The position numbers were made by a program, and so were the translations under genes. A model generated the notes under the pieces. It was not told where the DNA came from, did no database searches, and worked only from the letters and a program-made list of their open reading frames with translations. A DNA stretch of 64,000 nucleotides from Microcebus murinus (lineage: Eukaryota; Chordata; Mammalia; Primates; Cheirogaleidae), in the NCBI RefSeq assembly GCF_040939455.1, contig NC_134108.1:1951501-2015500 (forward strand). Direction: 5' to 3'. Positions 55,835 to 64,000 of this stretch are shown in pieces; position 1 is the stretch's first letter; every line of letters starts with the position of its first letter.

Positions 55835-56970
55835 GCAGGCTGAGGTGTGTGAGGGCGTGAGGGCGCGCGAGCTCCAGGCGTGATGGGCGTGAGGGTGTGA
55901 GGGCGCGTGAGCTCCAGGCGTGATGGGCGTGAGGGTGTGAGGATGAGCTCCAGGCGTGATGGGCGTGAGGGCGCGTGAGCTCCAGGCGTGATGGGCGTGA
56001 GGGTGTGAGGGCGCGTGAGCTCCAGGCGTGATGGGCGTGAGGGTGTGAGGATGAGCTCCAGGCGTGATGGGCGTGAGGGTGCGTGAGCTCCAGGCGTGAT
56101 GGGCGTGAGGGTGTGAGGGCGCGTGAGCTCCAGGCGTGATGGGCGTGAGGGTGTGAGGATGAGCTCCAGGCGTGATGGGCGTGAGGGCGCGTGAGCTCCA
56201 GGCGTGATGGGCGTGAGGGTGTGAGGGTGAGCTCCAGGCGTGATGGGCGTGAGGGTGTGAGGGTGAGCTCCAGGCGTGATGGGCGTGAGGGTGCGTGAGC
56301 TCCAGGCGTGATGGGCGTGAGGGTGTGAGGGCGCGTGAGCTCCAGGCGTGATGGGCGTGAGGGTGTGAGGATGAGCTCCAGGCGTGATGGGCGTGAGGGC
56401 GCGCGAGCTCCAGGCGTGATGGGCGTGAGGGTGCGTGAGCTCCAGGCGTGATGGGCGTGAGGGCGCGTGAGCTCCAGGCGTGATGGGCGTGAGGGTGCGT
56501 GAGCTCCAGGCGTGATGGGCGTGAGGGTGTGAGGGTGAGCTCCAGGCGTGATGGGCGTGAGGGTGCGCGAGCTCCAGGCGTGATGGGCGTGAGGGTGCGC
56601 GAGCTCCAGGCGTGATGGGCGTGAGGGTGCGCGAGCTCCAGGCGTGATGGGCGTGAGGGTGTGAGGGTGCTAGAGCTCCCGGCATGAGGGTGTGAGGGCG
56701 TGAGGGTGTGAGGGTGAGCTCCAGGCGTGAGGGGCGTGAGGGTGTGAGGGTGAGCTCCAGGCGTGAGGGGCGTGAGGGCGCGTGAGCTCCAGGCGTGATG
56801 GGCGTGAGGGTGCGTGAGCTCCAGGCTTGAGGGGCGTGAGGGCGCGTGAGCTCTGGGCATGAGAGCGTGAGGGTGCTAGAGCTCCCGGCATGAGGGTGTG
56901 AGGGCGTGAGGGTGCTAGAGCTCCGGGCGTGAGGGTGCTAGAGCTCCGGGCGTGAGGCCGTGAGGGCGCG
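55835..56970. repeat. Minisatellite with 32/36/40-bp units and 108-bp higher-order period
   Basis: About 30 copies of GAGCTCCAGGCGTGATGGGC + GTGAGGG..., ending GCGCGT (32 bp), GTGTGAGGAT (36) or GTGTGAGGGCGCGT (40). From 55869 the lengths run 40-36-32 and repeat: unit 4 begins at 55977, unit 7 at 56085, unit 10 at 56193, each 108 bp on. A 36-36-32 block follows, then 40-36-32 again from 56297. From about 56405 to 56650 mostly 32-bp units. Right end is divergent (GAGCTCCCGGCATGAGGG). Confidence 0.97.
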
Positions 56971-57520
56971 CCAGCGCCGGGGAGAGGGAGGAGGAGGGGA
57001 TCCGTGGAGCCTGCAACGCGAGGTTCTCAGGACCCGAGTTTCAGGACAGAAACTCTCAGTGTGTCTCTACGTTGCCCGACGCCCAGGACCCGCTCACATC
57101 TCAGCCCGCTGCGTGTTTTCCATGGCCGCGGCTGCCTGAGAGTAGACTGAAGCTGTTGTTCTCGCCTCCACTCGTTCCCTTTCCGGCAGAGCCCGCCCTG
57201 CCGACGCGGACAGGCCCTGGTGCCCGCGCACCTGACGGTCACAAAACACGGCACGGCCTTCTGTTAGAAGATGAATACAAAAGCCTGCAAAATTAGCGAT
57301 GAGTGTAGATACTCTGAATGAGGAACAAAATATCAACAAATTATGAATTTTGAAAAACTGACAGATGCCAGAAGCATCATAAAATCTAGGAAAATAACAA
57401 ACGATGTTAGCTGCCTGACATACTTTTTAAATACGTTTTTCCTATGTTACTTTAGCAGTGTGCTTTTTGACAACACCTCTTCACGTAACCATCATTTTTA
57501 AGTTATATTGGTGTAGTTTT
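56971..57520. other. Unannotated stretch
   Basis: GC-rich to 57250, then AT-rich. No element recognised. Confidence 0.45.
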
Positions 57521-57670
57521 AATGCAGACTCTTGCTCCATGCCATGGTTTTTGTGACCATCTTGGCGTTTCTCAATCTGCTAACCCACAGCACGGCCCCG
57601 CGTGGTGGTGGCTTCAGGACCGGAAATCCAAGGTTTCTGATCCTGAGCCTCGTGCTCTTACCACAAACCA
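57521..57670. repeat. 150-bp direct duplication, copy A
   Basis: Starts AATGCAGACTCTTGCTCCAT and ends CGTGCTCTTACCACAAACCA. It pairs with 58761-58910 without any gap and about 11 mismatches (about 93 percent). The right part (GATCCTGAGCCTCGTGCTCT + TACCAC) looks like the antisense start of a MIR, so a fossil was copied along with its flank. Confidence 0.93.
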
Positions 57671-57890
57671 CTTTTCTTTTAAGTTATAAAAGAAAAATAA
57701 TTTAATTTTACTCTATCTTAGTCAAAACTTTTTTTTTTAATTATTGAGAGATTTTAAGAATTTCATCAATCTTTATAATTCGTTTTTGGAAATGTCATAT
57801 AAGTGTTAGAATTGTCAAATTTTGGAAAACTTTTTCAAATTCTTTTTGAACATGTGATTTTATGATTTAGGGCATTTCATATTTTCTTTC

Positions 57891-58231
<341 letters not shown>

Positions 58232-58244
58232 CATATTTTCTTTC

Positions 58245-58760
58245 AGTGATTAATATTTTAGTAGAATACATCTTCTTTTAATGACATTCATTAACCAATT
58301 TTTCATCATTTGTCATCCTCATAATGGCATACTATAGTTTTATGCTATTTCCATCCATATTTTATGTCAAATCAGCAATAAACTTAAATATGTTTACAAC
58401 GTGTTTATATAATATACGCCTTTTCATTAACTGGATTATCACATAATAGAAGAGCCTACTCATTATATTATCATTTCTGTTCTGAATTTAACTTATGAAT
58501 TACTATTTTTGGCATAGCCTGGAAAGTACTTTGTTACGATCAGTTTTTAATATCAGGATAATTTCTAGCGTTTTATCACTCATCTTTACCATACAGATAT
58601 CGGAAAGCAGGACTAAACCAGGATGTTCATCATGAACGTTCAAGCTTGTCTCCGATTCCTGGACAGCACAGTCTGCAGTCTACCAAGAATTATTTTCCTA
58701 ACCCTGTAATTCTTTTATGAATGCAATCGCGATGCATTATTTGGTGTTAAGATCCTTTCT
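58245..58760. other. AT-rich unannotated stretch
   Basis: AT-rich, in contrast to the GC-rich region left of 57250. No element recognised. Confidence 0.5.
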
Positions 58761-58910
58761 AACGCAGACTCTTGCTCCCTGCCAGGGTTTTTGTGGCCGT
58801 CTTGGCGTTTCTCACTCTGCTAACCCACAGCACGGCCCCGCGTGGCGGTGGCATCAGGACCAGAAATCCAAGGTTTCTGATCCTGAGCCTCGTGCTCTTA
58901 CCACAGACCG
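58761..58910. repeat. 150-bp direct duplication, copy B
   Basis: Partner of 57521-57670, exactly 1240 bp downstream, same orientation, no gaps. Starts AACGCAGACTCTTGCTCCCT. Sequence on either side does not match the flanks of copy A. Confidence 0.93.
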
Positions 58911-59124
58911 CAAACAGGGATATGAGAAAGACACCAGATCACAAAAATACATCACGCTCGAGGCAGGTCAGGGGAGGAAGACTCCGAGAAGGAAGTGACA
59001 TCCGAATCGGGCCTTGAAAGAGGAACAGATATTCGCCAGAAACGGGGTTCGGTCGTGCAGTTAAGTGTGTGCTCTTGCCCTTGTCCCCAGCTCAGTCAAG
59101 ACACGAAGACCCACGAATCTTCTT

Positions 59125-59320
59125 CAGCAAAAGCAGTGAGTGTTTCCTGAGTGCGTACTACCTGCCGGACGCAGGGCCAAGCCCCGGGCAGGCGTTGTCT
59201 GATCTAACACAGCAGCGGCCCCAGGAGGGAAAGGACTTCCTGCCCTTTGCACAGACGGGAGGCGGAGGGCATCCACACTAATAACTCGCCCGGCATCACT
59301 CGGCCGGCACGGTGCACCTG
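59125..59320 (-). mobile_element. MIR SINE, antisense
   Basis: GAGTGTTTCCTGAGTGCGTA, CTACCTGCCGGACGCAGGG, TCTGATCTAACACAGCAGCG, 'CCCTTTGCACAGACGGGAGG', 'ATAACTCGCCCGGCATCACT' follow the complement of MIR ('tgagcacctactatgtgccaggcac ... ttaatcctcacaac ... ttttacagatgagg ... taacttgcccaaggtcac'). Confidence 0.7.
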
Positions 59321-61059
59321 CGGGTTCTCCGCTCCATCGTGGAGGCTCACAGTTCGCCCTTCACCACCCGCTTCCTTCCCCCCCTCGCTCTGCTGACCCC
59401 ACAACGCTCCTCACTTGTAGCGACGCCTTCCCCCTGGAGAGTGGCCCGGTGCTCTTGGCTCTGCGAGGGCTGCAATCACGGGCACAGCCGTGCGCCCATC
59501 AGTTTTCTAGGGCCCTAGTGCTCGAGGGTCGTCCCGGACATCACCCTTGCGGGAGACGCTTGCTCTGCTCTCCGGGTCCCGTGCAGGGCCCACAGGCATC
59601 CTCCTCCCACACACGTCTCCCAGAGACACCGCCCGCCTGCTCCGGCCTCCGCACAAGCCAGAGGGCCACCTGTTCCCCCGTTCCTCCGTCTCTACCACTC
59701 CGGGTCAAAGACTGGGCTCCCCAGGAGGCTGACTCTCGGAGATTGAAGTTTCCTGCCAGGGAGTTTAAGCAGAGTGCCCGAGGGATCAACAGCTGGGGGA
59801 GCTAGAGCAGGCGGGAGCAGAGGCCGGGCGAGCGGAGGCAGCTGCCCGAGCTCCCGGGGAGCCCTGAAGCCCACACGGCCCTTCAGACTGAGGCCGAGAG
59901 GGCCGGGCGTGTGTACCCCAACGTGGACCGGCCACTGGACGTGCAGGCCACCCGGGAGGGCCTGGCCTTGGGTGGCATGGGTCTTTGCAGCTGAGGCCAT
60001 CCCTGGAGGGGGTGACAAAGTGCTTCACTGAGAGGGCACATGATGGCACCTCACAGGAGGGCCCGCTTCTTCATCTGCATTTGCAGGGCCCAGTGGACAG
60101 GAAGTAATTAGCAAGTGCTTGTTGCAATGTGCAAAGTATTAATTTGCATAAACCGTTCTAAATTTAGGCATTCCGCTAAGAAATTCCATTCCCACATCTG
60201 CAGTTTAAGTCGAGGAACACGTTTCCTGCAAGAAATTACTACAAAGAGGCTTAGGTTTCCAGGAACACACAGTTTCTTTCTTCCTTCTTCCTCCCTCCCT
60301 CTGTTCCTCCCTTCCTGTGATGAACTTTTTTTTTTTTTGAAATATATGTTCAGTAAATTGGGGTAGGTCAGATAAACGTGCCCCATTATAAGTCACGCTA
60401 AATGGAAGTACTGGGGGAGTGCCAGTCACACTCAGCTACGCTCCACCATATACGCCTAATCTCTATAAACACAATTTATATGTTTACACATACTAACATG
60501 CATTCAAATGTAAAGAGAAAATTAGAGAAAACGAAGGCCTGCTTGGCACAGCCACTGGGAAAGGCCGCGCTGGGGCTGGGGGGCTGGGTGGGGAGGGAAA
60601 GACCACCGAGGGACACGTGGTTCAGAAGGCAGGAGTGGGCCAGGCATCTGAGATGAGCGGCCAGCGTGCTACAGCCCTGGAGAGACCCCTCAGCACCACG
60701 GTCAGGTGTGGCTTCCAGGAGCTGGCCTGAGTTTTGCTTTTGCTGTGGGGGAAAGGCGTACCCAGCGTTCAGGACAGCTGCCTGCTCTTCCCCCAGAAGA
60801 CCAAGTCCCGAGGGGTGCACCCTTCCTTTATGCCATACCCCAAATCCGCAACTGTGGATCCACAAGGGTGGCTGGGTGTGGCCCTGGAAGCCAGCCATTT
60901 CTGCAACATCCCTGGCGTTTCTTGGCCTGACGCCACCTCTGGCCACTTCCCCACTCGCTGGCACGCAGGGGGCAACGCACCGCGGGCATCCCCACGTGTA
61001 GCTGGCGCTGAGCTGGCCAGTTGCCTTGCTTGCCCAAGTGAGTCTCTTCCCGGCTCAGC
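59321..61059. other. Unannotated stretch
   Basis: GC-rich to 60080, AT-rich at 60080-60540, GC-rich after. A pyrimidine-rich run TTTCTTTCTTCCTTCTTCCT continues to about 60318. No element or gene recognised. Confidence 0.45.
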
Positions 61060-61430
61060 TAAACATCCTTTGGGAACGGCGGGCCTGTGAGCAGCTCCTG
61101 GTGCGTCCTCGCTGGGCCGGCTCCGTGCGCTCCGCGCCAGCCACTGCGCGCGGGTCCGGCGACTCCCAGCGCCCACCTGCGCCTGTCCGCACCGTGCACG
61201 CTGCGCCCTGAGCTCTTCCGAGATCTCGGTGCTATTTCTCCCGCGGCATGACGCGCAGGGAGCAGGGGGAGTGGATGGGGAGTAAGTGGCACACTCAGAG
61301 AAACAGAAAATCGCCTTTCTTCTAAGCTGGACCTTGAGATGGGAGAAGAGACTCGGCGCGCGAGGCGGCTGGAGGGGCCGAGGGAGCAGGTGTGAGACCC
61401 GCGCCCGCGCCACCTGCGCAGGGTCTGCGG
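61060..61430. promoter_or_regulatory. CpG-dense segment
   Basis: Many CpGs (CGCTCCGCGCCAGCCACTGC + GCGCGGG near 61128; GAGACCCGCGCCCGCGCC near 61395). No linked transcript visible. Confidence 0.3.
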
Positions 61431-62244
61431 CGCCCAGGCATCTCTCCACCCAGGAAGCAGTTGGGGTGGCTGGGGGAGGAGATTGTTCTCGTGCCAAAAT
61501 TCAAAACTCCAGTCATAAAAGCTGGAAAAACACAACCACATGCGTCGAGGAAGATGGGAAGTGATAAATGCTTTAAATGAAAAGGGAATTTATTCATCAA
61601 AAAAAAATCTTCATTTCAGAAAGTTGCCAGTTTTAGAAACTATGCATGGATTAAAACAAATCACTAAGTATGATTAGGATCTATATCCAATAGTTTGGCA
61701 ACCTATAAAACATGCCTAAATTTCTTTACAAGTGTCTGAAAATTAAACATTTATGGAAAAATTTTCACCATCAAATCTGAAGGTTCTATAAATTTCCAAA
61801 AACCCTCCAGCTAAACTATCAGGACGCTCCTCTGGCTAAGGGCAGCCCTAAGAGCAGGCTCCAGGTAAGCCCCTAAGAAGTAGTTTAGGAGGGACCCTTC
61901 CCAGCACCCAGGCACGCGCGGTACATGACCACGAGGAACGGGAGACCGAGCGCAGCATGTCACCCGAGTGGGCCAGATGCCACCGCAGGCTGAGTGGCCC
62001 TTTCAGGCCCTGCCCGGATGGAGGCGGATAAGTGGAGGGACCTTGTGAAGCGCCTCTGACAATCGCACCTGTGACAGCTGCCAGCGGTAAACCCTGGGCA
62101 TCAAAGCAGCGTAAACAGGTGGCCCCTGCAAGAAGCCGACCCAAGGCCCCCATGGGGCGGGGGTCAGCCTTTAGCCCATCTGAAGTATTTGTTTAACAAG
62201 AAGGAAAAATGAAAATGTTAATATTTTCACCTAAAACAAAAATC
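61431..62244. other. Unannotated stretch with an AT-rich core
   Basis: 61560-61810 is AT-rich and free of recognisable repeats; it lies between two CpG-dense segments. No gene found. Confidence 0.45.
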
Positions 62245-62720
62245 AGGCCGGCGGGTATCCCCCGCGCCAGCGTCCGCGCTGCCTCCCGCTGGTGCCCGCG
62301 GCCTGGCAGGCCCGATTCTCCTGATCCGGGGGACCAGGGCGGCTGAGCAAGGAGACCCACCCGCCCCGCGCCCCGATTCTGGGGACCAGGGCTGCTATGC
62401 AGGGGACGACCCACTCCATCCCGGGACCAGGGCCGCAGAGCAGGGGCGATGCACGCCCCGGTCAGGCGCAGGCAGGGCCGGCCACGCTCCCGTCGGGGCG
62501 GTCCCCTCTCCGCGCAGCTGCCCGCGGGGCCACAGCCCGCAGTCCCACCTTGCGCAGTGCCAGCTCCTGCCTGGTGGGGGATTCCCGTTCCCCCGGCAAC
62601 CAGGTCTTTCGCCAGAGAGAACACTTCCGGCCACCTGCGGCCGGTGCTCGGTGGCCTGAGCACGTGGCAGCGGCACCTGCCACTCCCGCGGGCGGCGGGT
62701 GCAGAGGGTGAGGACTTGGA
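62245..62720. promoter_or_regulatory. CpG-dense segment, possible CpG island
   Basis: High CpG (CCCCCGCGCCAGCGTCCGCG near 62258; GCGGGCGGCGGGTGC near 62688). It includes three rough copies of GGGACCAGGGCNGC at about 62329, 62373 and 62420. Direction and target unknown. Confidence 0.35.
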
Positions 62721-62917
62721 CAGCTTTTCTTCTTCCGTCCCATCATCTGGAGGCGCAGCCGCACAGGGACAGCAGGTGGCCCAGGCGCCGCAAGCAGCCA
62801 CGGGACTGCACAGGCCGCAGCCGCGTGCACGCAAGGAGCAGACGTCGGTTACCGTCAACTCGCTCTCGCATCGTCACAACGCTACCTTCTTCCCCCTCCC
62901 CTCCTGTGGGAGGGCCA

Positions 62918-63512
62918 CCTGCCACGTGCCTGGAGCACGTGCACGATGCCACATCTGCCGTCCGCACCTGCCACGTGCCTGGAGCGTGTGCACAATCGCC
63001 CTGCGTCTGCAGTCCACACCTGCCACGAGCCAGGAGCGCGTGCGCTATCATGCCACATCTGCCGTCCACACCTGACATGAGCCGGGAGCGCGTGCACGAT
63101 CATGCCGCGTCTGCCGTCTGCACCTGCCACGTGCCTGTAGCACGTGCACCATGCCACGTCTGCCGTCCGCACCTGCCACGTGCCAGGAGCGCGTGCGCGA
63201 TCATGCCGCGTCTGCCGTCCACACCTGCCACGTGCCGGAGCGCGTGCGCTATCATGTCGCGTCTGCCGTCCACACCTGCCACGTGCCGGAGCGCGTGCGC
63301 TATCATGCCACATCTGCCGTCCACACCTGACATGAGCGTGCACGATCATGCCGCGTCTGCCGTCCGCACCTGCCACGTGCCTGGAGCACGCGCAAGATCA
63401 TGCCGCGTCTGCCGTCCACACCTGCCCGGGAGCGCGCAAGATCATGCCGCGTCTGCCGTCCACACCTGCCCGGGAGCGCGCAAGATCATGCCGCGTCTGC
63501 CGTCCGCACCTG
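62918..63512. repeat. E-box-bearing minisatellite, ~50-bp unit
   Basis: About 12 copies of a unit like ATCATGCCGCGTCTGCCGTC + CACACCTGCCACGTGCCGGA + GCGCGTGCGCT, with length variants of about 32 to 53 bp. Nine CACGTG palindromes occur across it. Some copies have lost them (CACGAG or no core). The last three copies are short (CACCTGCCCGGGAGCGCGCA). Frames across it are repeat by-products. Confidence 0.93.
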
Positions 63513-63969
63513 CAGGCTGTCGGTGCCCACGCCACCGCCGCCGTCTCTGGTCCATTGGAACGACCCGTCTCCCTTCACTGGGGGCAAGGTGCCTTCAGAG
63601 CACAAGCTCCGCCCTCCTCCTCCTTTGGCCAAAAGATCAGAACCTGAGCGCCCTCCCACCGCACAGACTCCTGCGGAGGTAAGAAGTAGGGGAAGGACAG
63701 TTTTTCAGGAACGGCTGGACCCCCTGGGCGTTAGCCTTTGTCGCCACTGGAGAGCTCTGGCCGAGTCCCTGCTGCTCTTGTCCGCATCCTCTTAGGGTTT
63801 ACCTTCGAGGAGACTTAAGTTTGTGAGTCATCCCACCCCTCAGCCTTCCTTACTACTGAATGTCTGAGCCCAGTAACTTTTAATTAAAAAGTGTTTTGAT
63901 TCTATCTCTTTCTTAGCAACCTCTTTTAGGTGCAAGTTATCTCGAATATCCAAGTAGCACAGTCAGGTC
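63513..63969. other. Unannotated stretch
   Basis: GC-rich to 63790, then AT-rich. Nothing recognised before the LTR edge. Confidence 0.45.
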
Positions 63970-64000
63970 TGTCTTAATCAGTTCGGGCTGCTGAAGCTTC
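63970..64000 (-). mobile_element. Edge of a MaLR (MLT1-type) LTR, antisense
   Basis: TGTCTTAATCAGTTCGGGCT + GCTGAAGC fits the start of a reverse MLT1 LTR ('tgtcttagtccgttcgggctgctat'). Most of it lies beyond the window. Confidence 0.55.

Noticed and set aside
55495..56860. 396- and 375-codon minus frames (HAHHAWSS-type repeats) as an antigen-like repeat protein
   Set aside because: Translation of the 32/36/40-bp minisatellite. Several minus-strand frames show the same type of repeat.

Overview
ORGANISM. This is primate nuclear DNA, almost certainly from a strepsirrhine (lemur-like) primate. The evidence is the Alu elements. Twelve of the fourteen Alu copies are of a type that differs from human AluY/AluS: the linker carries an extra AGAAAGAAATTAATTGGCC-like segment, and the right arm reads GCTAGGCTGACGCCACGGC where human Alus read GAGCCGAGATCGCGCCACTGC. 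Two older AluJ-like copies (about 27273-27585 and 41238-41550) keep the ancestral GCACTCCAGCCTGGG-type end. L1, MIR, MaLR, Tigger and hAT fossils are also present, as in any mammal.

GENES. I find no protein-coding gene, tRNA, rRNA or small RNA gene that I can support. Every long open frame is explained by a tandem repeat or a transposon relic. The only coding relics I recognise are L1 ORF2 fragments (for example about 40240-40449 and 49417-49656, both minus strand). Several CpG-dense segments (about 18580-19200, 22120-22600, 32620-32850, 61060-61430, 62245-62720) could be promoters, but no exon can be attached to them.

LAYOUT. 1-1622: old L1 3' end. 2996-4324: two Alus. 4693-5111: G-rich 13-bp minisatellite. 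5505-6005: MaLR-type LTR. 7962-8155: short hAT element with a perfect 8-bp target duplication. 8803-9152: TG-rich repeat. 11666-12511: 846-bp polypyrimidine tract. 13622-18215: three minisatellites plus Alus. 19464-22600: Alus and the strongest CpG island. 24707-25105: Tc1/mariner-like element, followed by a MIR and a CpG/G-rich minisatellite (25625-26385). 26735-33190: Alus and ancient elements. 33338-35162: 38-copy 48-bp minisatellite. 36915-37318: Alu with an expanded tail. 39305-45960: AT-rich block made of one old antisense L1 broken by two Alus, an inverted pair of ERV LTRs, a solo LTR and another Alu. 48123-54592: Tigger element, three L1 fragments, Alu. 55835-56970: minisatellite with a 108-bp higher-order period. 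57521-58910: a 150-bp direct duplication and an Alu. 62918-63512: E-box-bearing minisatellite. 63970-64000: edge of another MaLR LTR.

INTERPRETATION. About an eighth of the window is tandem repeat. Long stretches are very CpG-rich, and even old transposons carry CpGs that decay should have removed. Together these suggest a subtelomeric or otherwise high-recombination, GC-biased region of a chromosome arm. This is inference: no true telomere array is present, only a short degenerate telomere-like string near 29501. I did not find an undescribed functional system. The most interesting signals are structural: higher-order organisation inside several minisatellites, dated nested insertions, the 150-bp duplication, and the hAT and class II-like LTR insertions with intact target duplications.
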